This document shows positions 36,009 through 50,500 of a DNA stretch of 64,000 bases, piece by piece. Under the pieces are notes generated by a model that was given only the letters and a program-made list of their open reading frames with translations, did not search any database and was not told the origin of the DNA. How positions within the stretch are numbered: the first letter of the stretch is position 1; every line of letters begins with the position of its first letter. Source of the DNA: Sanderia malayensis. Its lineage: Eukaryota > Cnidaria > Scyphozoa > Semaeostomeae > Pelagiidae. The translations under genes were made by a program, and so were the position numbers. Location of the stretch: positions 1,550,001 through 1,614,000 of the forward strand of contig RQOL01000861.1 in NCBI GenBank assembly GCA_013076295.1, read 5' to 3'.

Positions 36009-38564
36009 AGTACTATGATGGGGAAGAAATATGCACAAATTATCAAGCAAAACTTAATGTGCCCATTTGCCAACGCAAATCACTTGGCCGGCAACAAATG
36101 TCTTCCTCTCTTTTCTCATTATTATGTGTTTGAGTCCATTTGATTGTTAACCTAACTGGTGGTTAAATTCAATAGAAAATAAAACACATATTGTTCATTA
36201 TTCAACTATTCTCACCGATTTCCATTGACTTTTCCATGGCTGGTTGCACAAATAACAACAACGAACGGGAGAGAGGAAGAGAAGTCTTGTTGTGTTGATG
36301 CAGCAAAGCCTAATTATGTGCTAAGAAACTTGATGAAAATATCTTGTAACGAAAGTTGCGAAACAAACTTTCGACCAGCCCGCTTAAAATCTCACGGACT
36401 GTTGTAAAACGATCTCATCCGTCTGCAAAGGGAAGAAATCGTAAAAAGAATCGCGCCGACTAGACCAGTCCATCTGAGCCCTGTAGAAAAGTTAAAAGAA
36501 AATTCCCTTTTTGCTTGGCCTAGAGTGAGCAAACACAGTCGCGAAAAGTAGGGGGTGCATTGAGCAAACAATTCCAAAAATCTTTGCTTGTCTCAGGTAG
36601 TCCACCTCCACCAGATAAAGCCCCAAGATTCAGAAAATTAGATTTTCACACGCATATGAGTTGCTGAGAAAGCAAAACTTTATGTATAGACACAGAAAAG
36701 CTATAGATGCGATTCAAAATTAGACTTTAGAAGCTTATAATTATCATAATAGCCACAAAAGGTAATAGTTTCTCTGCATACATACATAGTATATTACATT
36801 TATACAAATAAATATATTTATACATCAATATGGAAAAACTAACCTCGGTTTTTTTATGAATTTTCACCTGGCCTGGAGCCAGGCATCATGAGAAGTGAAT
36901 CTTCTAACGGTTGCTGTTCAAACAATTGTTCACAAAAAGAATCGAATCTGTACGCCAATAGTTTTGCCATCGTTGTAATTCTGGTTGTGTTCTCCTCCAA
37001 TCGTGAAAGAAAGCTCTCCAAACTTGTGAATTAATGTTCACACCAGTATCTCGATTAAGGCCTTCTATTGGACCAGTTTTCATACATTGGATCTATGGAC
37101 ATGGTCTTCAATGTCATGGCAAATTTAATTGGCTAAATCCAACAATTCTAGCCATCGAGTCAAGCTACAAAAGTAGGAAAATAAGAGAAGCATTGGAGAT
37201 CAATGTATGAAAACTGGTCCAAGCTTTGGCGTACAGATTCGATTCTTTACGACAACGATTCATTTGGTGAACAATTTTTCGAACAGCAACCGTCAGAAGA
37301 TTCACTTCTGATGATGCCTGGTGAAAATTCAAGTACTTAAAAGACCGAGGTTAGTTTTTTCATATATTGGTGTATAAATATATTTATTAGTCGTTGCTAA
37401 CCTTCAAAATATGTCTCTCAAAGATTATTTGTACAAGTAAGTGATATGAAAGACGATTTTTAATTTAAACCAGTTGTTCAATTTTCTTCCATTTGTTTTG
37501 CCTTGATTAATAGCTTATGTAGCCTACCTTATGCATACAACAAACACACAAAAAGACAGCTGAAACAACTATATATTGTAATTTACAAAACAAATAATCC
37601 TGAAAATGCCTGATTACTATTTGCAACCGAATCACAGCTAAATTACCAACGCATTATTAACAATACAAAACATTTATTGCACTTTAATGATGCAACTGCA
37701 ATGGATATGGAAAAGCAAACGGTTTAAATTGAATTTTCCTACCCTGCATAGCGCACAAAAATTCATAAAGTCTGCAACAAGGCGATGGTCGTGTTTTCAA
37801 GATAAAAAATGTTTTTTTACTTTTTAGCTGCTTCGCTTGAAAAAGGTCATTATTTCTTTATCGTTAGAAATTGCCAATAGGGTTACGGGCGGGGGGCAGT
37901 TGCTCCCAACTTATTTGCAAGGCATGTACAATTGTTATGGGTGGTGCCTCTCTTAAGAATAAACGTACCACGTGTCACGCCCTTTTTCTTGTTGTCCCGC
38001 CCCCCTTGTTTTATGGTTGGCTTTATGGTCCCTGCAAACTGTAAGTTCGTTGTAAAATAATGGATTGAGAGGTCATTAATAGCCTGCGTGGAAGTGCAAA
38101 TAGTTGGACAAGATCTGTCTCCAGGATAAATGTACAACTAACCCAGGGATTTGACAAGATCTTTTTGTTTTATTGATCTTTCCGAATGTGACAACTTTGA
38201 AAAGACTTTGGTCAATTAAAGGGGCAGGTCTAATAAATTGGATTAAAAGTAGAATTTCCATGAAATCTGCGTTTTCGAGTTTCAAAACACGTTGGAAAAC
38301 AGGCAAACAAAAACTCAATTTGTCGAAGTTTGACTTTGCTCATCCTACAAGCAAGTCTTGACCGATACCCAACATGAGCTTCCTACAACATTTAGCGACA
38401 ACAAACATATCTTATATCTAGATAATAGAGTAACAGTGTCTAATCACAAATCGTTAAGTTATTTGATAGAAATATAATTCTTAGATTCTCCTGAGATACT
38501 TTGCCTTGGATGCTGAGCTTTCCGAGTTGTGTCACAAGGGTGAAGTGGTAACCTCGATTTCGTG
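36009..38564. other. Intergenic region with foldback element
   Basis: Separates the 5' end of the DPP4-like gene from the 3' end of the pseudokinase-RhoGEF gene, both on the minus strand. Apart from the foldback at about 36,808-37,390, no exon was recognised. Promoter elements of the peptidase gene should lie just above 36,008 but none could be identified with confidence. Confidence 0.5.
36808..37390. mobile_element. Foldback/MITE-like element with long terminal inverted repeats
   Basis: About 150 bp at 36,808-36,957 reappear as an imperfect inverted copy at about 37,225-37,390. Shared stretches include AACCTCGGT, CAGGCATCAT, AAGTGAATCTTCT, GGTTGCTGTTC and GAATCGAATCTGTACGCC. An inner piece (GGACCAGTTTTCATACATTG) is also mirrored, at about 37,070 and 37,205. 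The ends run into a self-complementary AATAAATATATTTATA. No open frame suggests a transposase, so it is non-autonomous. Confidence 0.8.
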
Positions 38565-41500
38565 TTATGACATGCTTTTAATCATGATGTTTGCCATTGC
38601 ATTTCGTCTTCTTCTCCACATTCCCCGGTGCTTAGCAAAATAGTTGAGGTTTCTTAGCCAGTTTTCACAGCTTCTTTGGTCCACCGTCTAGAAGAGGATA
38701 GAATTTTGGCACATAAAATGCAACTGAAGAAGGAGATAATGGTATGTAGATCGATGACGTTAGAATACAATTTAGAACATTCTTTGCAAAGAAAGTTGAA
38801 TAAAAATATGATACAGGCGCCATCATGTCAATGGTATCTGGGGAGCTCAAAAACAACACGTTAAATGAAGTATAGAAAATGCGAATGTGACGTACCAGGA
38901 ATGTGAATGGTTCCTTCATGATTGGACAGACTTCAAAGGCAATTTTAACATCTGGAAGAAATTGTCAAATTGATGTTAAAATGAAGTACGCACCACTAGG
39001 AAGGCATAAAGCCTCACAAATAAAGAGCAGCTTTAACTTTTCTTAATTCAAGTAAAAACAAAAATTACCTTGTTTCTGTGCTATCACAGCTTCACCAAGA
39101 AGAATTGGCTCCTAATGATAGAATAAAACATAATCAAACTACAATTTCAATGGTAATACAATACAAATACAGAATTTAGGCCACGAAATATTGCCGTACA
39201 GTACAGGGTCACTGCAGAATAGCTGCAGAAGATTGAATATTGGGACCTTGATATACCTTGAATAGAGAGAATCTGCTGGTTGATTTTCTTTTGAGAAGAA
39301 TAATTGCAGCGTTGGTGACTTCGCCTTTAACTGGCGATACAACAGATTGGTCTAGGCCAGTTTCAGTAGACCAATTGACCAGCTACGAAAGCAAATATAA
39401 GCGTACCATAGTTCGGTGTATACTTTAAATAAGCAAGCTCAATGTATACTGTAAATAAAGTAGTCTTGATGAAGGTAGAAATTAGAGCAGGTCAAACCAC
39501 GTCAGTTGTAGAAAAAAGGTTGAAATTTACTGTAATAACGTTTATTTACATCAACATGTCCTTGCGCACAAAGCATAGTTGTGACAGATGAGGTCTTTTT
39601 CATCGATTTGCGCGACCAGTTTGCCACACCGATAAGTTCACCGAGTGAAACCTTGAAATGAAAGGAAAATAGCAAATCATTGAAAGAGATAAATGAATTA
39701 TAAGGACGTGTGATCTCTAAATGAAGCGTTTGATTGTGTTATCCATGTCACAAACCACGAAACAGCGCTGTTAAAGCTGGGTAGGTCGAAGCAAACCTTG
39801 CATCAAGGATTTGGGATTAGTTTGCATGTCAGAGGAGCTTAAAAGCAAACTGAAGAGCATCATACAGCTTTTGTATTCCATAGTACGTGCCTTAAGGCTC
39901 CACACAGCACAATGCATTTGGACTATTCAAATAGTCAAAGCGTATGGTGTGCTATAAGAATAAATTGAGGCTTACTTCCAAATTTCCTGACATGATAACA
40001 AGTGTTTCTTCGTGTTTCCAGTTGAGGATTTCAGCCGCGAGTTTCTTCATATGATTATGATCACCAGTACCAGCAGACGAGGTGGCTTGGTTCAGGGCGC
40101 TCATGCTCTTGCATTTTCTCATCTTAGCTGGACGCCCTATTGCAATCTACAACAAGAAATCAATCGTGGTTGAATCTTGGTCGAAGCAAGAAGTGGAAAA
40201 CCAAAACTTGTTTTAATTTAATACGGGAGTCTGTCAGCCGACATTACGTACTATGAGGTAAATAAGATGATTAGATGTTTAGTTGTTCGAACATTATAGG
40301 AAATAAAGAAACTAAAATGAATCTGATAAGTTCTAAAAGAAGATCATAAGGTCTATTTTTGTGCTAGGTTTTTCGCTACACGGACGTTGTTGCATTGAGA
40401 TTCCACTGTGACAAAAATTAGTAACACAAGTATCCATCAACGTCGGAAAAAGTGGCCTATGAGAGGCGAAACAACGAGCATAACCGAAACATCGTAGCGT
40501 CGCGTAGCAAACCTCGTTAATTCGCGTAATTTGCTCCTCGATTTTTCGTCTCGCCGATAGTAACGCTTCCCTGTCTGCACTGCTACGTGGAGTCGCATGG
40601 TATATTCTGGTAAGCAATAAAGGATACCTAGAAAGAAAAGATAAAAATCAAGTTAGCATAGTAACACGATATTAAGTATCCATGAAACTACGATGACTAA
40701 AAATAACCAAGCAAATAGCTCACTTGTCAACGAGAGCTGACAAGTGGGAAAATTACTCCTGCCAATACAGTTCGAAAAGTTATTTACTTCAGTTATTTTC
40801 AAACGTAAAGTTCAAAACTCAGAATGTTAATAAATCTTTTTCTGCACATTGATAAATCTTTGAACACTTACTTCATGATCCTCTGCACTGGCATGGCAAG
40901 GAACGATTGCAAATCTAATTTTCGAAGTTTTGAATTCTGTTTGCTGGAAACCTACGAGTTCAAAAACGCAATAGTTGGCCAAATACTTTACTCCTCACTC
41001 CATTAAAACCATAGAGATAGGATATAAGATATCTTCTATCCTTATCTCCATGATTAATACACAATAAAGCAAAGCAATGAAGAATTTCAGCAAAGTGATT
41101 GCAAAATCTTATGTCACACCTGAAGAAATATCTTGAATAATTCCAACTTTTTCTTCAAACTCTCGACTAATTCAAGAGCCTGGCGCTAAAAATATAATAA
41201 CCCATTGTTAACGAGATATACAATTTTGTGTTGTGTTGAACTGATAGAGAACAGAAATGGATTAAGTAATGAAGATTGAATAATGTGGATAAAGGCAGTA
41301 CGAACCTGTTTTGCACAGAAGATTTCGTATGCTTGGAAGAACTCGACATTATCTAAGAAAACTTTGCCAACGTTCAGAGATGCTAACTCCTACAAAATCA
41401 AATAAGCAATGTAAAATTATACCATTTGCAAAACGTCTACTTTGTAATCATGTTAGAATGTCGATATATAATGAACTTTTCGCAGAAGAATATCAAATAT

Positions 41501-44500
41501 ACCTGATCATTTTTCACAATACATTCTTCCAAATCGTTTTGAAGAGTAATGCAAAGCTTTGAATTAACGTCAATAAGCTCCTGAAATGAAGGTGTTACAA
41601 TTAGACTCGCATTAGGTCTTACAGGAGAAGTAGATTCGATAATCGACAAATTGATCTTGGATATATGCATGCAAGAACAAAGGATGTGAAACGTAGTTAC
41701 TGACAATGATTCACAATGGATTAATAACTATTTACACATAACTACTTTAGTGTAACGATGCTGTAGAGTATAGCAAAGATGATGAAAAAGATATAAGCGC
41801 AATCTCTTTCTTTGCATAATATTAGTATGTTTGGGACTATATACTATTCCTTGACATAAAAATGGTACAGTGTAGTGGAATGACTTGCAATTGTACAGTG
41901 AAAGACTTCAATAAAGGTCAATTGAATAAATTTGTTAACCTGAAGGTTGAGAAAAACTGCTGTGGAATTTTCAGGACTGAGAATTCCTCCGTTCTTTATT
42001 GGTGTATAAAATTCCTGGAAAATTATAGATATTACACAGACAAATAAATTAATGATTGTAGATACCAAGAGTCATGGCATTGCTGACTGTGCATAAGCTT
42101 ATTTAAACTTAGTGAAAGTTTATTACAGAAGATCTAAGTTCTTGGGGTTTAGAAAAGCTAAAATCATACTTCTTTTAAAATTCGAAGATCTTGTCCGTAA
42201 TTTATCTCCGTTTGGATCAATTCAACAATTGCTTCTTTACGTTCAACTTTCTTTGATGAACATTTCTTGCATATCGAATGCACAGAGCTATTAAAAAATG
42301 AAACGCATATATATAAGAATGGATGAAGCTCTTCGTATTGTAACAGAAACATCAGGTTATTTTCCTTCTGGTCTCAAAGCAGTTATAGTGTATGCAACGT
42401 ATTACCTTGACTTTTGATCGGGTTCAAAACCCTTTTGACAGACCATACAATTTGGCTAGGAAAAGAGAACATGCACGCTTAATCAGCCTGCATCAAATTC
42501 TACTATAAGCAACTGGTTAATGTATGTAACGAATCGATCTAGTATTATTATTATTGTGCAATTGTATTAGACTTGGGAGTCGTGTGCCCCTGACAATGAA
42601 TCAGAGGCATGTGACTCTAACACGATATATGTATGTTGTGATAAAGTAAGAGTTAGATTGATGGTCTTTGAGATACGAGCAAGACTGTTGTATTTATCTC
42701 TACGTCTCTGTTCTGCCGAACCCGAATACGTTACATGTACAATGTCTTATAAAAATGACAACTCTCTTCGTGGGCATTTCGGCTTAAAGCATTCGTCATT
42801 TTCAAACTATCTTCGTTGTATTCTTTGAACTATCACACTTCAAGCAGTTGTAACAGTCATCTTTCTATACAATCACAAAAGCAGTTCTCTCAAAGCCCCA
42901 ACACTCTTACTCTACACATGTGTATATGCATGCGTCTTGTAGCTGCACACGGGTCTTTTTAACACAACTCACCAGATTCTCTTGTGAATTACTCTGACTG
43001 GAATCGTTGTTGCTTTCAGTAGGCGTTGCTGCACCACCATCCTCAATGTCTTTCATAACTCCACTGTCTGACTTTGCAACGGCTTTTCCTCTTTGAGAGT
43101 CACAGGAATCTAAAACAAGATTATAAATGAGCTCATGCGAGGCTGGATTTAAATGCACGTGCAGATAGCCTCGTTCTCATATCTTGTTTCCTGGTTTAGA
43201 CGCCATTCAAAACAAGAAGCTTTCATTGTGACAGTAATTGTGTGTTTGGAAAAGCTATTACTAATAAGATTGCATACCTATTAGATAATCGTCTGACAAA
43301 GTAGGTTACGTATGTCAGATCTTAGCCACACCCTACTATATGCCATAGCTTACGTCACAATGCATGTTTTCAGTGATCTGAGCTCACGTGGTGTTTCAAA
43401 GCCCCTTCTGACTTTTTTCGGCACATACCCGATTAAACATGGAATAAAATAAAAAGTGCATGAGATGGTTTGCTTTTCTTCTCATCAAAAACACAACCCC
43501 AGCAAATATCACATACCGATAGATTGTTGTTTGATATCTTCTGGAGTCAGTTCGTAAATGTCAGATAGGCCACTGTCAGTGCTCCTGGCGCTATTGAAGC
43601 TTGCGCGGTCCAATTCCCTGGCCTGCAGACTCGCATCTTCCTCGCTTGAATAGGCCGTCAAAGTTGGACTGGTCACATTTACCGTCCTAAAAACAAAGAT
43701 AACATATTGAACGATTCAGAGATTTCCTCCATATATAGACTATATTCTAATGCTTTGAGATAGCTATCGACAAAACGTAAGCTGGAAATGTGAAATGTAT
43801 TTTAAGCAAGCCCATCTAACATGTTGCCTGACCCCAGTACGCAACTGAAGCATAGGTGAATAACATTTCTTTTAAACGTCTCTGTGTTCATCATAAACGG
43901 CTGTCTCGAAAGCTAATGTCTGCCCGGTCGCAAATGCCTTTGTTAGTTCATTCGAAGCAAGAATGGAAGGAATTATGGTTAATAATCAATATTTAGAATA
44001 TAGCGATAAAAACGCAGACATATTTCAATAAATGTGCCCAAGATCAATTTTTTAACTGTATGAATATTCACAAAGACGATTAGTAGAGATGTATGATATG
44101 TAAAACTTTTCCAAGATCAAAGTTCTACCTTCTGAGTCGTTCCGCCCACCCTGTCACATTTCTATACATGGCTACTAGAACTAGATTTTGTGTAATATAG
44201 CTTATGTTTAGAAATTTTATCTCAAATAATACTTTACTTAGTCTGTACATTAATAATAAAAACTGATTTTGGAAATTTATTTCGAAATCTCGACCAAGTG
44301 TAGGAAATGTTGCCGCCTAATAATATACTGAAAAAACTACACACACTAATCGAGTGAAAGACATTGCGCTAATAACAGAATCGCTCTTTAAAGGTGGGAG
44401 ATACGAATTATAGAAAACATCTATGTTCTTAAAGAACTATAGCCAGAATATATTTTGCCATGTTTTATCAAATATTTTAATATTCTTATAATAATTTGTC

Positions 44501-47500
44501 GCCGAAAGAGGCCTGCGATCATTATTAAACAATAAAACAAAGCAGGACAATAAGTTATAATGAGTCACCTCCTCAACGCTCTTGGGACGACACAGGTAAA
44601 CAATAGCTATAGAATATGAGGGGAGTTTTGGGGCTGTACTAGTTAGCACCCTAATATAATAGCGTATCAATAGATTTCAATCACATCACTTTTTCGAAAC
44701 GCTATTGGCTAATAAATACAATGAATCGTGATTTTCGATCCACCACAATCAATAAATGATCAGGCTTGTTGCTGATAATTCAATCACTTTTGATTACGAT
44801 CTCGATCATTACTACTAACGCGAACTCTACGAACACGAACGAATTATCAATATGGCCTCACTTTGTACATTTTGTAACAAAGAAGTTAGACCAAGACAAG
44901 AGGCAATAGAGTGCGATGTCTGCAAAAACTGGCAGCACAGGACCTGTGAAACTGGGATCTCCAGACATCAATATAGAGAAATGTGCCGTGAAGAAAAGGA
45001 TGTCCAGTTTTTATGTTGCAATTGCAAGGTAAGTAACGGGACGTTTTAGACTCGCGGACCTGAACTCCGCGAGTCTAAAGTTCTCGAGATTCACGCAATT
45101 TCCGTTCCTTATGAATGAAAAGATAATTAACTAATGCAATTTATTTTGATTATAGAATGAAGCAGAATCCACGGGTACGTCCCTTCCTCTCTTTACCAAT
45201 AGGGGTGATAAAGAGAATGAAGATTTCAATATCATAGCAAGTATTTCCCAGGTTACGCCAATACAAGAAGTTTCTCTAGAAGACCCTTTGCCATCAGAAA
45301 TCCAACTAGAGCCTGTGGATTCGTCGATCAATCACGAGGTTACCTGTGAGGTTGTACCTGGAGCTACCAAGCAAGGAAAGAATAGGTTGGTTGACGATGA
45401 TGGCTACACATACGTCCTGAGACGGGTTTGGCCCAGTGGCAAGATTGCATGGAGATGCAGCGTGCGAAGTAAAAGCTTGTCTTGTAATGCTTCAATTCAG
45501 CAAGATGGTCAGACTTTTCGTCGAGGTTATCAGCCGCATTGTCATCTGGGAAAACCTGGAATTGCCTTAACATCAAAAATGTACGTCGACATAAAGAGGA
45601 AGGCAACTGATGATGTCTTCAAATCCGCCTCCAACATCGTCGAAAACGTCATCAGAGAATATTCTGCAGAGGTGCAGTCGCAACCGTCATGTAGCCAGCC
45701 ACGGGTTGCAAGTCTGGTGAGGCAAGCAAATCGCCATAGACAGAAGCTCCGTCTCCGACTAACCAGTGCAGCACTGCTAAAGGCTGTTGGTCATTTAAAT
45801 GGGGCTCATAAGTCGTAAATTTCATTTTACATTTTTTGAATAAACTTTTAAATTATAACACTATATTAAATTAGTATATCTATATATTATTATCAATAAC
45901 ATGATATTTTACCATTAGACAAGAATTGGAGTTTTTTTGAAGAAAGTCAGTTTTCAGAATACAAGCATCTCATTCATTTAACTCTCCCACCTTTCTGCGC
46001 TTTTCATTGATTTGAATTTTTAAATTGTTTGCTGAGATCAAGCACACGATCTGCATACATCAAAAACGCAAGATAGATTATTTCACATTTTCAACTTTCA
46101 AACTTATGATTTCAAGCATATAAATTTACGTACGCCTTTTCAATATCCTTCACTCATACTCTCCCACCCTTTTAGAGCTCCGGCGCATCTCATTTATTTG
46201 CGTTGAAGTTGGGTTGGCCTAAATGGTCTGAAATATTTTGTGAGCTAAAAACTAAATATTTTATAAGATTTTATGAGCTAAAAGCTTTAGCTACGAAAAG
46301 GATGATCAGTAAAGTAATGGCAGTAGAGATACACATCCAAATCATGGGGAAAACATGTGGGGCGGATAGTCTTTATAGGGTGGGCGGATAGACTTGATAG
46401 GGTGGGCGGATCGCTAGGTGGGCGGATGGTCTGGAAAACTTATGAACACAAAGGGTGAATTTGGGCACAGAATATTTTCAACGTACCTCAGGCTGTCGAT
46501 ACTTTTGCCGCTGTTAGCACTGGAGGTTCTCACGCAATGTTTTCTCTTCACATTGCCGCGAAACATCGGCAGTCTGTCATCTTCTTCCAACATCAAATCA
46601 CTGGCACTGCCGATGGAACTTTCCCGCGATACAATCCCGCTACGGGCATTGGTTCTTTCGCTGGACATTGCTGAGCTGGGAGTGGAAGCCAAAGATAGTT
46701 GATCCGGAGTTGCTTTCTGAATCATAATCAAAGGTTGAAGAATTCTCCTCACTGAATTTTCTCTATCCATGCCTTCTCCTTCACCATGCATGTCGAAAAA
46801 CTTTCGTTCCATTAAAGGACTCGTTCGTCCAGACATGCAACCATCACTTAAAACTTTCAGTTTTCCAATCAGATCGTTCGCATCGACACCAGGGGCAGTG
46901 CGAGCAACAGTAGACGGTACTTTCCCAATTGTTGCACTGCCACTCTTTTCAATATAGTTATTATTATTCTGATCTTTCTTTTCTTCTTGTTGTCCCTTCG
47001 CAATTTTCAAGCTGCGCGTGGTTCTTGGACTCAAAAGCACCTTCATCTTACCGCTTTCTGTAATACCAGGTGATTTGCTTGCATCAGGCCTCCGAACAGA
47101 AATAGCCCCAGTGCTCAACGATTTCCTTGCGATGGGAATTCTCGATATCACACCAGTTGTAGTGTCAACTGTTGATATTTCCTTCGTTTCCAGGCTGTTT
47201 CCAGCCTTGCCATTCCCACATGTCCCTTGATTTCCGGTCTCGTTGTTCGCAGTGACGCACTTCATACCACCGTTTCGCTTATCAGCAACAATCTTGTCAT
47301 GTTTTTCTTTACTATTCTTGTTTAAAACACCGTCGGCACAAATGTTTTGCAACACTGAATCGAAGCTTTCACTTTTCTTCAACACTGGCTTCAATTTCAT
47401 TGTTTTCTCTGTACCACGAGGAATTTTCTTCCTTTTATCAAATACCTGCTTGTTATCTTTAATTCTATCACTACAATTTCCTTCTTTTATCCTCAAAGCA

Positions 47501-50500
47501 TGTTCCTTCGAGTTCCTTCGAGTCAAATCATCACTTTGTGCATTTTGAGAATTTTTTGCAATATTTTGAATGCAAGGCTTTTCTTCACAAGCAATTGACG
47601 GTGTCTCTAAACATGCAAGCGCTTTCTTTGAAGATCTCCGTCTTTTTGCTTCACCCTGTGAAACACTTTCAACGTTAGTCCCGGCGAAAGATATAACTTC
47701 CTCAACATTGTTTACATCCGTGACATTGCTCACATCTGCAACACTATTCAAATCTGTAACATTGCCTGCAATTACTTCCAAACAGTCGAGCGCAGCTGGG
47801 TTAGGAAGAAACACGTCATCTTTGCTAACTGGTTTAATTTCATCTTCAGCAACTACCTGAAACTTTTTCCAAGATCGTCTGTTTTCTGTTCCACCACTTT
47901 GACCGCTAACAGTTGGACTCGAGAACCGACGCGGCTCTGGCACGCGCTGACCCATCGAAGGGTCCATTGAAGACGTCCTGGCATCCCCAGTTCCAGCATT
48001 TAGCGTCGGTTTCAAAGCATTCACAAACTTGTTTTCACTACGACCCTGTTGCATAACCATTTGCCTTCGCATCTTATTACAACTATCGTCATACTTTGAT
48101 ACAGAACAGGTTTCATTCGCTGCACCTTTTGCTGAAACAGCTTCACCATGATCAAACTTCTTCATAGCTAAATGTCCCCTTTCTCTTGGGCTTTTAGCAT
48201 TTTGAGCCGAGCTATTTAGCGACGGCTCTCTTGTTGATATCTCCACTGCAAGTTTCGCATCACAAGAACCCCTTCTCGTCTGTGGTTTTCTAAAATGTTT
48301 ATTTCCCTGCAAGTATGCACCTTGCTTAATCTTCTGCAGCGCCTCACCATCTGATATCTTTTGCATCAACAACGGAGAATTCCTTCTCTGATCAAAATCA
48401 CTAGCAACCTTTGGCCTCGCGAAGGAGCATTCACTGCTTCTCTCTGTTTTTGTAACAGATGGCAGTAAAATAGGCCATGTTCTTTTTAATGCATCCTGCT
48501 CTTTGCCTTCTTTCTCGAAATCTCGATTTGGCCACGAGCTGTTTAAATACTCCGTCATGAAGCTATTATCATCAACATCTTCGTCTTCACAATTCTGCAA
48601 CGGGCGTCGCACGCTCTGGTTACCAGAGCCATTGTCTCTTGCATTTCCAATACTCAATGGGATTCTAGACGTAGTTGTCTTCGTGTCACGTGTCCTAATG
48701 TTTTGCAACGATAGACTAAGACGCTTGTGTAGTGATCTCGCCTTTTCAACCGAAGCCTTTATATCATCCGTTGAGGAGTTCACCACAAGACCTCTGCCAT
48801 CAATAACATCGCCATCATCAAAACTAGATTCATCAACACTTGAGCTCATTGTCGGTCGCTCGCGCCAGTCTACAAAATTCGACTGGAGTAATTTATTGGC
48901 TCTCTCCAAAACCGAGAGACCATTTGATTCATCATTGTCACTTTCATTCACAAATCCTCCATTGTACGAGTGTGAGCGGCGAAATCCCGGCATCTTTACG
49001 CTACCACTCTCTGCAGCCAAATTATTTCCAGAAATCTTCGTTTTACTTCGATGATTCGAGGATAGTGTCTCAATGTTGTTCACGTCATTAACATTTGAAA
49101 TTGTTTCCACGTAGCTTGCATTTTCATTAACATAATCCCGTTCTATCGGGATTAAATCTTTTCTTCGTCTATCTGTTGTTCCATGATCCATGTCGCCAAG
49201 CTCGGAAACTGAATCGATTGATATCAACGACCCGTGTCTACCATTTCCATCACTGTACAATTTGCATTCATAATCGTCCCTATTCAATTGCCAATTGCTT
49301 TTGTTCTCCTGTTGCTTGGCAATGCTCCACGTTTCCGTAGTAGGTACTTGACGGTCTACTTCGGCAATAGATGACGAATCTAAATTTGTAGGATGCATTC
49401 TAGTGTCACTCTGGCCAGTTCCAATTCCTTGCCCATAAATCAAAGTGTTGTTGTTGAATTCGACAGAGCTGCCTTTTTCTGTTGTCAAATCGCGTTTCGC
49501 ATCGTCGCTGTAAAATATATCACTCTGTCTACCAACGCTATAATCGTCGACCTCTCGAGTCTCGATACGTGCCACTGTTGTCTGACACTGCAGTCTGCGC
49601 TTTCGCCACGATTCTTCGAGCGCCTCCGCAGTTACAAATACGACGTCATCGGGGCAGTCGTAAATTCCGTCTCTTCTTGGATCAGCACTTAGATCAGGAG
49701 TCGATTGCTGAGGTAATAGTTTATCTTCATCAACATCGTCATAATCGATATGAGCAGTTCGAAAATCTCTCAGAAATTCTCTATTTTTCAGAATAAATTC
49801 GTCATGATCATAGTGTGCACTGCTTTTGTTGCTCTTATCGCGAATAAAGTCCTCGTTGTCAGAAGATAAAGTTCTGGAGTATTTTTCAGCGTTATCTGAA
49901 GTTTTGTAGGACGCAGGTGAACTTGTGGAGATAATGGAAGCATGCGGATACGTCGACTGCGACTTTAAGGGCTCCGGAATTGGTGGAGTTGAAGGCAGCT
50001 GATGCCCGAATGAAATCAACCGCCTTGGAGGAGTGGCCTGGCGTTTACAAACCTAAAAGTAACAACAACAAAAAGTTACATTATCAACGGGCGACCTAAC
50101 AAAACAGACAGGGAACAAGTTTCTCTTGTTTCTGTGATACACGAAATACAAAGTTTGTGAGTTATCGTAATGCTTCGATTAAACGCCCCGGGCGTTTATT
50201 ACATATTTGATATTTTAGGGGGACGTCTATTCGAGGGCATTTAAAAGAGGGAGGCGTTTAATCGAAGCATTACGGTATATATTAAAAGTAATAAGCTTGT
50301 TTGTTTACTCCATTTCAATTTGATCCATAAGCAGTTTTTGCAACAACGAATTACGCAAGATCAGCCTGATTAAATTAAACACAGGATTGAATACTGATAA
50401 GATCCATTGTTTGTTTTTAATCATTTAAAGTGTTTCCAGATCTCTTTGATCAAGTCGGAGAGAATACCCAATCACCACAACAATTTTCATAAAATCACGG

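Noticed and set aside
44437..44670. Minus-strand frame conserved in both MULE copies (also 53,755-53,994)
   Set aside because: The two copies are near-identical DNA, so conservation does not show coding; no domain is visible.
46418..49796. Several plus-strand frames opposite the 3.57-kb exon
   Set aside because: Short and without recognisable domains; the minus-strand frame is continuous and spliced in phase at both ends.
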